In this document: positions 1 to 7,668 of the stretch, in pieces | Layout: the number at the start of each line of letters is the position of its first letter | Numbering within the stretch: the stretch's first letter is position 1 | DNA from: SZUA-36 sp041570235 | GTDB taxonomy: Bacteria; Pseudomonadota; Gammaproteobacteria; Xanthomonadales; SZUA-36 | Assembly (NCBI GenBank): GCA_041570235.1 | Contig: JBFFWN010000074.1 | Span: 1-14,554, forward strand | Reading direction: 5' to 3' | DNA length: 14,554 bases | Notes under the pieces: generated by a model | The model's input: only the letters and a program-made list of their open reading frames with translations | Database searches by the model: none | What the model was told of the DNA's origin: nothing | Made by a program: the position numbers and the translations under genes

Positions 1-57
1 CAACATGCCAATCGCCAGGCACAGGGTTTCATGATCGTATACCAAGACCGCGGTTGC

Positions 58-1080
58 CTATTTTTCCGGAACAGCAAGCAGCTTACGCCATTCGAACAGG
101 TCGGGGACCTTTTCGTAGTGTCGTAAAGCGGTCTCGGTGGCAGGGGAAATATCATGCAGGTAGCGGCCGATCGAATCCAGGCTTTCTGGTGGGATATCAA
201 TCATTGAAACGGCATGGGTCGTGACGGCGGTTTCAGCGAAACGGTCGCGCAGCCTTTCCGGAACGAGGAAATTGATCATGCGGGTGTTGGGGTCCAGGAA
301 TGCATCGATTTCGACACCACGCGAAGAGAAGGCCAGTCTCCAGGAATCCATCGAATAACCAAAGTGCGTGCAGTTAAAACTGACGGATAAAGGCCCGTCC
401 GTTTCCCCGGTCTGCGACAGGGCCTCATCCACATAGGCGTCGATCAGCATCTCCGTATACGGGCTGTCATAACCCTGTTCAATATGCAGGGTCAGTTGTG
501 GGCAGGCCTGGGTGATGACCTGGCTGTCGCTAAATCCGAGATCCAGCAAAGCGTTTTTGTGACTTGCTTCATCCACGGTTGTCTGCGTTGCAAAGATTAT
601 ATTTCTTGCAGATGGATTGCTGCGCAATTGAGCGGCGATCTGATCGATGCCGTTATCGACTATTCCAACCACCGGGGTTTTCGATGTCCTGGCAAATTCG
701 GTGTCCGGTATCAGTACAGACAGGGTATTGCAGGCAACCAGGATGATATCCGGTGAGTATCGTTTCTGCATGCTCTCAAGCGCGCTGCTGAATACCCGGA
801 GTTTTTCCGGTCGTGACTGCAGGCTGTTATAACCGCCCGCGTCCCTGAACAGTGCGTTGACGAAAACCAGTTTGGCCGTTTTGAAATTACGGTTTTCGGC
901 AAGCTTGCCGGCAGCATCTGCAACCACGGAAAGCCCGCCCAGTCCGGAGTCGGTAATGACGATGGTGATGTCTTCTTTTGCCAGCAGTCCGGGCAACCAC
1001 TCGGGCGTTGACTCTGCAGTCGCGATGGTATTGCCCATGGCCAATGCCAGCATGGTCAGCGCCAGGATAAAATGCTTCAT
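58..1080 (-). CDS. Exported glutamate-racemase-like protein (Asp/Glu racemase superfamily)
   Basis: A 340-residue protein that carries the two-cysteine signature of the MurI-type cofactor-independent racemases: DSGLGGLSVV (about 44-53), VACNT with Cys117, PVVGIVD (136-142), and FNCTHF with Cys237. The two cysteines would be the opposed acid/base pair that interconverts L- and D-glutamate. Unlike MurI, which is cytosolic, it begins with a hydrophobic signal peptide (MKHFILALTMLALAMG...ATA, likely cut near residue 22), so it should act in the periplasm. I chose the ATG at 1080, which has AGG about 8 bases upstream. An in-frame ATG at 1116 would add 12 residues and overlaps the stop of the preceding GGT gene by one base (TAATG), so translation is probably coupled. 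It is the last complete gene of the minus operon. Cytosolic MurI proteins are roughly 265-290 residues, and the extra length is the signal peptide plus a C-terminal extension. Racemase activity is inferred. A related role (aspartate, hydantoin or another amino-acid substrate) is possible. Confidence 0.8.
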   Translation of the reverse strand: MKHFILALTMLALAMGNTIATAESTPEWLPGLLAKEDITIVITDSGLGGLSVVADAAGKLAENRNFKTAKLVFVNALFRDAGGYNSLQSRPEKLRVFSSALESMQKRYSPDIILVACNTLSVLIPDTEFARTSKTPVVGIVDNGIDQIAAQLRSNPSARNIIFATQTTVDEASHKNALLDLGFSDSQVITQACPQLTLHIEQGYDSPYTEMLIDAYVDEALSQTGETDGPLSVSFNCTHFGYSMDSWRLAFSSRGVEIDAFLDPNTRMINFLVPERLRDRFAETAVTTHAVSMIDIPPESLDSIGRYLHDISPATETALRHYEKVPDLFEWRKLLAVPEK

Positions 1081-1115
1081 GCTGCCAACCTGTTTGCGAT
1101 GGCGGGGCGGTGTCA

Positions 1116-2834
1116 TTAAAAGCCGACCGCCTGGCCATCACGGCGGGGGTCTGCGCCGCCGTGCAACACCCCGGTTTCAGGATCGATAACAACACCCTGT
1201 GCGCCACCAAAGTACAGGTCAAAATCTTTTTTCACACTTAATGTATGGCCCTTCTGACGCAATGCTTCCTGCACGTCCAGCGGAATCCTCGATTCAATTT
1301 TCAGGGGTCCGTCCTCGTAGTTGTTAATGCGTGGGGCATCGATGGCGGTCTGGATATCCATGTCAAAATCGACCAGGCCCGAGATCAGCAATGCGACCGT
1401 GCTGATAATGCGCTTGCCACCCGGTGAACCGATGCTTGCAAAGGGTTTTCCGTCCTTGAACAGCAGAGTGGGTGTCATGCTGCTCAACGGCTTTTTGCCG
1501 CCTTCAACCGAATTTGCCTGGCCTGGCCGTTTGTCGAAATCCGCCATCTGGTCATTCAGGATAATACCTGTGCCCGGCGCGGTCAGGCCGGATGCGAAAA
1601 AGTGATTGATGGTCTTGGTGCAGGCAACCATGTTCCCTGCTGAGTCAACCACCGAGAAATGCGTGGTGCTGCCGCTTTCCGATGGCCACGGGTCACCCGC
1701 GGTTTGCATTTCGGCGGCGCTGTTCAGGTCAATATTGGCCATTCGGATGCGCGCATACTCTTTGGATGTCAGGCCCTTGAGCGGCACGTCCGTAAAATCG
1801 CTGTCTCCCATATAAACGGCGCGATCGGCATACATCAGTTTCATCGCCTCGGCCCAGACATGAATGCTGTCGGCACTGTTGAAGCCCATCGTCTCGAGGT
1901 CGTAGTTTTCCATGATATTGAGCAGTTCGATCACGTGCGCCCCACCGGAACTCGGTGGTGAGGCAGAAACAATCTCATAACCACGGTAAGTGCCGGTAAC
2001 GGGTTCACGGAAACTGACCTCATAGCTGGCCATGTCCTCCATGGTGATCAGGCCACCATCAGCCTGCACGGCATCGACAATGCTTTGCGCGACGGGGCCA
2101 CTGTAAAAGCCATCCGCGCCCTGTTCGGCGATGATCCGAAAACTGTTGGCAAGGTCCGGGTTGACGATGGTTTCACCGGCCACTTTTGGAAAACCGTCGG
2201 TCAGGTAGATGGCATCTGATGCCGGAAATGCCGACAACGCCTCGTAGTTCTCAGCGATGATATTGGCCAGCACGGTGGAAACCTGTACACCGTTGTCAGC
2301 ATAATCAATGACCGGCTGGATGACCTGCTGTCGGCTCATGCTGCCATATTTCTCCAGCGCCATTAACAGGCCTGCAACCTCTCCCGGAACCGCAACAGAC
2401 CTGCCGCCATGGACCATGGGATCGAAGCCGCGCGAATCCGGTTTGACGTTTCCGTCTTCATCCAGTTCATACATGTTACCGCTTGCTGCAGCGGGTGCGC
2501 GTTCACGAAAGTCAATGAATATGACCTTGCCGCTATCGGCCAGGCGGATCAGCATCAGTCCGCCGCCACCAAGGCCGGAGGCATTGGGTTCGAGCATGCT
2601 CAGTGAAAAACCCACGGCCACAGCGGCGTCGATCGCATTACCGCCCGCTTTGAGGATATCGACACCGACCTGTGCCGCCTGTGGGTGCGCCGCTGCCACC
2701 ATGCCAAGTGTGCCACGCGCATCACGGCCCGATTGTGATTGCGCCACATCGACCGTGGTGGCACAACCCGTAAAGAACAGGGAGGCAACAAACAGGAAGA
2801 CGGTGAACTTGTAATGACGCAAGGTGGTTATCAT
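1116..2834 (-). CDS. ggt: Gamma-glutamyltransferase, predicted lipoprotein, canonical pocket, no lid loop
   Basis: A 572-residue Ntn-hydrolase of the GGT family. It cleaves gamma-glutamyl bonds and transfers the glutamyl group to water or an amino acid. The autocleavage site and nucleophile are Thr390 in GSTTHFSVVD, so the large subunit would span about 25-389 and the small one 390-572. Relative to E. coli GGT numbering (from memory), all glutamyl-binding residues are kept: Arg114 (here R110 in DFRERAP), Asn411 (N410), Gln430 (Q429), Asp433 (D432) and Ser462/463 (S451-S452). The stretch between D432 and S451 is about 10 residues shorter than in E. coli, so the lid loop is missing, as in B. 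subtilis GGT. The N-terminus has a hydrophobic stretch ending FFTGC (Cys24), a probable lipobox. Alanine at +2 argues for outer-membrane sorting. The start at 2834 is backed by AAGGAAAA about 5-8 bases upstream. It is preceded by the PgsB-like ligase (27-base gap) and overlaps the racemase reading frame at 1116. In B. anthracis a GGT relative, CapD, processes poly-gamma-glutamate, which gives a precedent for this context. Confidence 0.93.
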   Translation of the reverse strand: MITTLRHYKFTVFLFVASLFFTGCATTVDVAQSQSGRDARGTLGMVAAAHPQAAQVGVDILKAGGNAIDAAVAVGFSLSMLEPNASGLGGGGLMLIRLADSGKVIFIDFRERAPAAASGNMYELDEDGNVKPDSRGFDPMVHGGRSVAVPGEVAGLLMALEKYGSMSRQQVIQPVIDYADNGVQVSTVLANIIAENYEALSAFPASDAIYLTDGFPKVAGETIVNPDLANSFRIIAEQGADGFYSGPVAQSIVDAVQADGGLITMEDMASYEVSFREPVTGTYRGYEIVSASPPSSGGAHVIELLNIMENYDLETMGFNSADSIHVWAEAMKLMYADRAVYMGDSDFTDVPLKGLTSKEYARIRMANIDLNSAAEMQTAGDPWPSESGSTTHFSVVDSAGNMVACTKTINHFFASGLTAPGTGIILNDQMADFDKRPGQANSVEGGKKPLSSMTPTLLFKDGKPFASIGSPGGKRIISTVALLISGLVDFDMDIQTAIDAPRINNYEDGPLKIESRIPLDVQEALRQKGHTLSVKKDFDLYFGGAQGVVIDPETGVLHGGADPRRDGQAVGF

Positions 2835-2861
2835 TTGAATTTTCCTTTCAATGTATAGCTG

Positions 2862-3881
2862 TTAACAGGCAGCAGGCCCTGCTGTGTCGATCAATGAAAC
2901 GGGCAGGCCCGATATGTTGCCGCAACCAAAAAACCGTTCGCCAGGTTTAAATAACGTCAGTAACGCCGCCGTGGTTTTAACCCGCCGGTAATAGGCCGAC
3001 CCCGTTCTTCCGGCCGGGCGGTCGCCAATGATCATCACTTCCCGCCAATCTGGCAGTTTCAGCCAGTCGATAAAACTTTTCAGTCTCTCCGGGCGATCCC
3101 TGCGGTGATTATAGATCAGTCGCGTGTCGGATTCGGACCATTGCAGCGATTTGAATAAAGACCGCGTGCTTTGAACATCATTGGCTGAAAAGGCCATCGC
3201 CAGTTGCGCCCCGCCAAGCTTGATGACATTGAAATCATAGCGGTCCCCTGGCATTTCCGACATGGCTTTGAGGGCACCGGCTGTTGGCAGGCCGAGTTGC
3301 CTGATGGTTTCCATTGCCAGGCCAATATTGACCGCATGAAATTCCTGCCCGGTATCACCGGCCGGTTCGGCAAAAACCACTTCGCAATTCCGCTGCACGA
3401 TCAGTTGCATCAGGTGCAGGTCTGTCCTGCAGGTTGCCGGTATTACCAGGCGCCCTCCCTGCGGTACACCCGCCACCAGCACTTCAGCTGCACGGTGTGG
3501 ACCCGGTCCCCAGGATTCCTGGTGGTCTGGAACGGTATTGCTCAGAACCGTGATATCAGGTTTCAACCAATGGCCTGCCAGTTGCTGGAATTCCGGCGTG
3601 ATGGCGCTGTTTTCCAGCACCACCGCCTGCGCTGACAGCGGTAGCTGTTTCAGCCACCAGCGTATTTCTTCAATATGGGCGCCGGACGAACGTGTTATGA
3701 CCCGGCTTCCCGCTGCCGTAATATGCCGGGGTACAACGCCGGTAATACGCGCATGGCTCTCAAAACCGGCATGGCTGAACGCCGTCTGCAGTAATCGCAC
3801 GATACTGCTTTTGCCGCGACTCCCGGTGACCAGCACCTTGAGGCCTGGTTCAGGTCTGTTCTGTGTAAACGGCCATCGCAT
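2862..3881 (-). CDS. pgsB: PgsB/CapB-like gamma-glutamyl ligase (Mur ligase family), soluble form
   Basis: A 339-residue ATP-dependent ligase. Compared with B. subtilis PgsB from memory, the landmarks line up in order: P-loop VTGSRGKSS (18-26, against NGIRGKST), LENSAITPEFQ (89-99, against SECMAVNPDYQ), SNTVPDHQESWGP (114-126, against NVLEDHMDVMGP), GGRLVI (142-147), FSAND (231-235, against FAAND), NHRRDRPER (258-266, against NCRADRVDR), MIIGD (283-287) and GCGNISG (319-325, against GVGNIHG). The family activates the gamma-carboxyl of a growing glutamate chain as acyl phosphate. It is shorter than PgsB (about 393 residues) and lacks PgsB's N-terminal membrane segment, so it looks cytosolic unless a partner recruits it. 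No PgsC/CapC or PgsA/CapA is nearby. The gene lies 12 bases after the second zinc hydrolase with no strong ribosome-binding site, suggesting coupled translation. The amino acid joined is inferred: glutamate is likeliest given the GGTs and racemase around it, but another amino acid or a short oligomer cannot be excluded. Confidence 0.85.
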   Translation of the reverse strand: MRWPFTQNRPEPGLKVLVTGSRGKSSIVRLLQTAFSHAGFESHARITGVVPRHITAAGSRVITRSSGAHIEEIRWWLKQLPLSAQAVVLENSAITPEFQQLAGHWLKPDITVLSNTVPDHQESWGPGPHRAAEVLVAGVPQGGRLVIPATCRTDLHLMQLIVQRNCEVVFAEPAGDTGQEFHAVNIGLAMETIRQLGLPTAGALKAMSEMPGDRYDFNVIKLGGAQLAMAFSANDVQSTRSLFKSLQWSESDTRLIYNHRRDRPERLKSFIDWLKLPDWREVMIIGDRPAGRTGSAYYRRVKTTAALLTLFKPGERFFGCGNISGLPVSLIDTAGPAAC

Positions 3882-3893
3882 GATCGAGTGACG

Positions 3894-5042
3894 TCAGTCC
3901 GACAGGAAGGCGCCGACACCAAGGTCGGTCAACTCCGGGAATGTGGGTAAGCCTTCAATCACCACGGCTTTGCCGTCACGCACATATTCGAGGTTGTCGG
4001 CCAGTAATTTCACCGCGGTCACATGCCTCGCCACTCTCTCGGCCATGGGCTCGTCGCCGTTTTCATAGGCTACATAGAGCCTTCCCAGGCCAGCGGCCTT
4101 TTGATAGGCCTTGTCCTTGCCCGTCAGTATCAGTGCCTCGTCTGTCCTGCCCCGAAAGCGGCCCGCGCTCGGGTTGCTGGTTTCCAGTAAAATGGCAAGC
4201 ACATCGGTGCTGTCGCCCCACTCGCGATGACTCAGGCCGCGCAGGTTTTTTGGTGAAGGTTCGAGACGCATTGGAATGCCCTCAAACTCCAGTTCCATGG
4301 CCACCATTGCAGCCAGTTCCATAGCGCGCTCATGGGCGACCATGGCCTCAACCACCGGGTATTCCGGCGACGCCTCGTGCAGATCTATAGCGAGGTCAAC
4401 CTTTTCAGCCTTGATCAATTGCATAAAGCCATACGCCAGGCGTTCGGTTATCCCGCCATCTGTGCTGCCCGGGTGTGCACGGTTGAGATTGCTGCGCTCT
4501 ACACCTGCCATGGTCTGGCCGGAGGCGGGATGAATATATATATCCGGGTTGGGCCATTCATGAACGGTATTGGTCGTGCGTGAACCATAGCGAAAAGTCC
4601 GCTTTGTGCCGTTTGGTGTTTCAAAGCTGAAGGTCTGCGGGTGGGCGTCCTGTGGAAACGTGTGCGAGCGGCCCATCATGTTGGCATAGGGCACGATGAT
4701 CAGTTTACCCCTGCTGACTGCAGCGCGCTCCAGCATCAGCACAGCCGCCGTTGCCGCCGCCGGTTCGTTGGCATGTGTGCCGCCCAGCACGAGCATGGTT
4801 CCGCCATTTTCCGCGCCACTCTGAATATAAACATCGGTATCCGCCGGTGTATCCTTCAGGCCTTCAAAATAATCACTCAGCTTGCCATGAACAAATCCGG
4901 CATGAGGCACCACGCGGTCGGTGTCGGGACCCGGGTCGCGCATGTCCATGTAACTTTTGCCACTGATCGCAGCAACCACGATGGCCGCTATGAGCATCAA
5001 GGTGGCGGTGAGGGGCGAGCCCAGGTATCTCTTTTCAAACAT
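3894..5042 (-). CDS. Membrane-anchored AstE/aspartoacylase-type zinc hydrolase (M14-like), paralog b
   Basis: A 382-residue protein with an N-terminal membrane anchor or uncleaved signal (about 11-28, no clear cleavage site) and an extracytoplasmic zinc-hydrolase domain. Motifs match the succinylglutamate desuccinylase/aspartoacylase branch of M14: GGTHANE (His90 and Glu93, zinc ligands), RSNLNR (183-188, substrate-carboxylate binding), IDLHEA (His222, third ligand) and LLETSNP (Glu287, the likely catalytic base). Family members hydrolyse N-acyl amino acids or C-terminal peptide-type amide bonds. With GGTs and a PgsB-like ligase beside it, a gamma-glutamyl amide or N-acyl-glutamate substrate is reasonable but unproven. 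It is paralogous to the gene at 6544-7653: both begin the domain with KLSDYF...LK.T..DTDV.I and end with VIEGLP/IIEGLP...GVG.FL. The ribosome-binding site (TAGGATC) overlaps the stop of the 49-residue gene upstream, and the PgsB-like gene follows 12 bases downstream. Confidence 0.86.
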   Translation of the reverse strand: MFEKRYLGSPLTATLMLIAAIVVAAISGKSYMDMRDPGPDTDRVVPHAGFVHGKLSDYFEGLKDTPADTDVYIQSGAENGGTMLVLGGTHANEPAAATAAVLMLERAAVSRGKLIIVPYANMMGRSHTFPQDAHPQTFSFETPNGTKRTFRYGSRTTNTVHEWPNPDIYIHPASGQTMAGVERSNLNRAHPGSTDGGITERLAYGFMQLIKAEKVDLAIDLHEASPEYPVVEAMVAHERAMELAAMVAMELEFEGIPMRLEPSPKNLRGLSHREWGDSTDVLAILLETSNPSAGRFRGRTDEALILTGKDKAYQKAAGLGRLYVAYENGDEPMAERVARHVTAVKLLADNLEYVRDGKAVVIEGLPTFPELTDLGVGAFLSD

Positions 5043-5052
5043 GTGTCAGATC

Positions 5053-5202
5053 CTACTTGATGAAAAGGGCCCTGAGTAATAACGGGATCAGCACCATGGC
5101 GGCGACATACTGCTCACGCAGGGATTTTTCCCTGAAAAGGCAGCGCACAACCAGCACAATGGCCAGAACATTGATACCCCAGTAAATCCATGACAACAAC
5201 AT
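5053..5202 (-). CDS. 49-residue hydrophobic membrane protein, unknown function
   Basis: This short gene lies between the permease (27-base gap) and the second zinc hydrolase (10-base gap). It encodes 49 residues starting MLLSWIYWGINVLAIVLVV, which forms one hydrophobic helix (about 2-21), then a charged stretch RCLFREKSLREQ, then a second hydrophobic helix (about 32-47) ending LFIK. The start is decided by the ribosome-binding site: GGGAG at 5213-5209 lies 6 bases before the ATG at 5202 but directly abuts an in-frame ATG at 5208, which would add two residues. I recognise no family. Its length and position recall PgsE, the small membrane partner in Bacillus pgs operons, or a drastically reduced TRAP small subunit. 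Neither is shown by sequence. It could be a partner or stabiliser of the permease or of the ligase. The tight packing, good ribosome-binding site and coherent hydrophobic profile support it being a real gene. Confidence 0.7.
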   Translation of the reverse strand: MLLSWIYWGINVLAIVLVVRCLFREKSLREQYVAAMVLIPLLLRALFIK

Positions 5203-5229
5203 ATCCATCTCCCGATCAGGCCGGCCCGC

Positions 5230-6516
5230 TCAAAGCAGGTTCGCCCCAAGGATGATCATAATGCCCCAAACCGCCGTCACCACCGCGGGCAACAGGCAGA
5301 CCTTGAGAACGGTAAAGTAATTTTTAACACCCACCACCTGGGCGGCAAACAGACCGGCCAGCGCGGTTGGCGGCATCAGGTCGCCGAGACCCGCAATCAG
5401 GCTCAGGGCGGCCCCCACAACGATTTCGTCGCGGCCCAGCAGGGCCAGCAGAAACGGCACACCCAGTACCGTCGCGGAGCCGTATGCCGATACTGCGCCA
5501 AACAGGGGCAGGGAAGTGGCAATGCCCACGTATAACAACCAGGCAGGCAAAGCCAGGGCCGAAACCACGAAAAACCCCCTGACGCCTGTCAGTGTCATGA
5601 TCTCGATAAACATACCCACGCCGACCAGGATGCCGGCCACCGGCAATGCCGCCTGGATGGCCTCGGTGGCAGCATCAAGCGGACGCCATTTCTGTCCTAC
5701 CAGCAGGCCGCTGGCCGCAGCCAGTAAAAATGACAATGGCATGCCGAGTGATGGAAAGTACGCCGGGAACAGGCGTTCACCGCCGAGCAGGACGACCAGT
5801 ACAAAAAACGGCAGCATCAACCGCAGGGTCAATGGCACTTTTGCCATCCGCGTCAGCTCCGCATCGAGGTCTGCAGGTATTGCAGAACCCTGGTTTGATG
5901 ACAACTTCAGCGAGGGGAATATCAACAACATGCCGGAAAAGATGGCCAGTGGCACGGTGCAGATCAACAGCGGAATACCGAAGCCCACATAGGGCATATC
6001 GATCCCACCGCCAATGATCATGGCCGGGATATTGATCGGCGGAGCGATCATGCCGTATATGGCGGCCAGTGCTATCGCTGCGGCCGCCTTGACCGGGGGT
6101 ACTCCCAGTTTGAGCAACGCCGGCGTGACGATGGCGCCGGCCGTCAATACCGCTGCGGATGAAGAACCGGTGATCATGCCCGGCAACATCAGCAGGCCGG
6201 TAATACCCATCGTCAGGCGCAACGGCAGCAGTCTGAAGCGACGGATCATCCACGCGGCAGCGGACTCCATCAAACCGATATGCTGCACCGTTTTCATGAA
6301 AATCATCGCGCAAAAGATGATCAGGATGGTGTCGAGGTAACCAAATGAACCCTCGATCAGTTGAGCGACAGGAACGCCGTTACCGGATACAAGGGCGCCG
6401 ACGATCGCTGCAATGGCCAGCGCCACTGCAATGGGTTGTTTAAAGGTAAACGATGCAATGGCAAATACTCCCACCATTGCGATCGTGTAAAAACCTTCCG
6501 GCCAAAACCATTCCAC
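5230..6516 (-). CDS. DctM-like (TRAP large subunit / IT superfamily) permease
   Basis: A 428-residue, very hydrophobic protein with about 10-12 predicted membrane helices and one hydrophilic loop near 202-230. It shows the inverted-repeat layout of DctM-type permeases: TGSSSAAVLTAGAIVTP (116-132) with G..APPINIP (155-164) in the first half, and YGSATVLGVPF (345-355) with GDLMPPTALAG (378-388) in the second. DctM proteins use sodium or proton gradients to move carboxylates or amino acids, normally with a periplasmic DctP binding protein and a DctQ membrane subunit. Neither is encoded here, so this one may act alone, with the 49-residue protein, or with an unrelated periplasmic partner such as the first gene of the operon. 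The start is a GTG at 6516 with AGAGGAG about 11 bases upstream, a slightly long spacing. The exported hydrolases on both sides suggest it carries their product or substrate. Direction of transport is unknown. It is not PgsC-like (PgsC is about 149 residues). Confidence 0.8.
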   Translation of the reverse strand: MEWFWPEGFYTIAMVGVFAIASFTFKQPIAVALAIAAIVGALVSGNGVPVAQLIEGSFGYLDTILIIFCAMIFMKTVQHIGLMESAAAWMIRRFRLLPLRLTMGITGLLMLPGMITGSSSAAVLTAGAIVTPALLKLGVPPVKAAAAIALAAIYGMIAPPINIPAMIIGGGIDMPYVGFGIPLLICTVPLAIFSGMLLIFPSLKLSSNQGSAIPADLDAELTRMAKVPLTLRLMLPFFVLVVLLGGERLFPAYFPSLGMPLSFLLAAASGLLVGQKWRPLDAATEAIQAALPVAGILVGVGMFIEIMTLTGVRGFFVVSALALPAWLLYVGIATSLPLFGAVSAYGSATVLGVPFLLALLGRDEIVVGAALSLIAGLGDLMPPTALAGLFAAQVVGVKNYFTVLKVCLLPAVVTAVWGIMIILGANLL

Positions 6517-6543
6517 GGTTTGGGTAACTCCTCTTCTTTTGTT

Positions 6544-7653
6544 CTAATTCAGGAACTGACCGACACCCTTGTCCATCAGGTCCTGGTATTCCGGCAAACC
6601 TTCGATGATCAGTGTCTTGTCATTGTAATCCGCGTAAGCGCCGGCGAGGTTGACAAACAGCCGCATATGCAGACCGGCGCGGTGCTCTAACGGGTACCTG
6701 GGGTCGGCGATGACATCCGGATTTTCACGCCACCTGTCCTGTCCGGGGTTGGGGCTTTCACTCAGGAAGGACCAGCACCCGGTGGCCTCACCAAACTCGA
6801 GGTGGCTAAGGCCACGGTATGCAGGGTTGGATTCATCCAGACGCATACTGATACCGGTGTCCTCTTCCATTGATAGCAAGGCAAACGCACCCATTTCCAG
6901 TGCCCTGGGATGAGCCACCAGCGTGTATGAAAGCCGCTTGTTGCCGCCCGGGCTGTAGTTGCCATCGTCTTTGGATTGCCGTTCCGGGGTGTTGGCCTCA
7001 TGCATGTCGAGGCTGAAATCGATGGACTCCTCGCGGATCAGCTGAATGATGGCATAGGCCAGCTGTTCGGTGGGTGTGCCTTCAGGGTTTCCCGGATAGG
7101 TGCGGTTCAGGTTGCGGGCCTCATGGCCGTTTTTGAGGATGTAACCGGCCGGGTTTTTATATTCCGCGGGGTCATCCATGCCCTGGTCCGCCGGATCGGT
7201 TCGCCTGTCGCCATAGGGCAGAATGCGTTCACCGGATCGTGACTGGATAAGGTGTTTTTGCGCAATATGCTTGCGGGTGTCCTGAACTGACAGACCGCTG
7301 CGGTTGGCGTAGGTGATGACGACCAGTTTTCCGCTGGTCACGCGTGCGTTCTCCACCATCAACAATGCGGCCACCTGGCCACCCAGTTCATTGCCATGGG
7401 TGCCGCCGAGGGCCAGGCCGTTGGCGCCCGGCTCGCCGCTGTCGAGGATAAATACGTCGGTATCCAGGTTGGTGCCCTTGAGCGGGGCAAAATAATCTGA
7501 CAGCTTCCTGTGTTCTGTAACTCCTGGACCCGGGCGGATATCAGGATCGATATTTTTGGCCCATAAAGTGCCGGATAAAAGCGCAATCGAAAAAACCGTG
7601 ATAAGGATACGCAATAATGGCTGGTGGAGTTTTTTCATCTGGAGCATTTTCAT
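6544..7653 (-). CDS. Exported AstE/aspartoacylase-type zinc hydrolase (M14-like), paralog a
   Basis: A 369-residue protein with an N-terminal signal sequence (hydrophobic core about 13-31, likely cut after LWA near 32) and a zinc-hydrolase domain. Zinc and active-site motifs of the succinylglutamate desuccinylase/aspartoacylase branch of M14 are present: GGTHGNE (His86, Glu89), ARNLNRTYPG (Arg180, Asn183, Arg184 for the substrate carboxylate), LDMHEA (His218) and LSESPNPG (Glu299, likely catalytic). It should hydrolyse an amide or N-acyl amino acid in the periplasm. The start at 7653 is supported by GGAAAG 7 bases upstream. Later in-frame ATGs at 7647 and 7638 lack such a site. It lies 15 bases downstream of the altered-pocket GGT and 27 bases upstream of the permease, so it may process what that GGT releases. 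It is a paralog of the gene at 3894-5042 but differs in the central loop (about 120-178) and in having a cleavable-looking signal. Confidence 0.86.
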   Translation of the reverse strand: MKMLQMKKLHQPLLRILITVFSIALLSGTLWAKNIDPDIRPGPGVTEHRKLSDYFAPLKGTNLDTDVFILDSGEPGANGLALGGTHGNELGGQVAALLMVENARVTSGKLVVITYANRSGLSVQDTRKHIAQKHLIQSRSGERILPYGDRRTDPADQGMDDPAEYKNPAGYILKNGHEARNLNRTYPGNPEGTPTEQLAYAIIQLIREESIDFSLDMHEANTPERQSKDDGNYSPGGNKRLSYTLVAHPRALEMGAFALLSMEEDTGISMRLDESNPAYRGLSHLEFGEATGCWSFLSESPNPGQDRWRENPDVIADPRYPLEHRAGLHMRLFVNLAGAYADYNDKTLIIEGLPEYQDLMDKGVGQFLN

Positions 7654-7668
7654 CAGGAATCTTTCCGT

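Noticed and set aside
1..57. Possible start of another operon gene on the minus strand (ATG at 32, or an open frame continuing past the racemase stop).
   Set aside because: Only about 10-19 codons lie inside the window, there is no clear ribosome-binding site, and two frames are equally plausible. The next gene cannot be called from this.
5053..5202. Idea that the 49-residue protein is a truncated PgsC/CapC.
   Set aside because: There is a faint likeness around an AAM-hydrophobic stretch, but the length is a third of PgsC and no consistent alignment can be made by eye.
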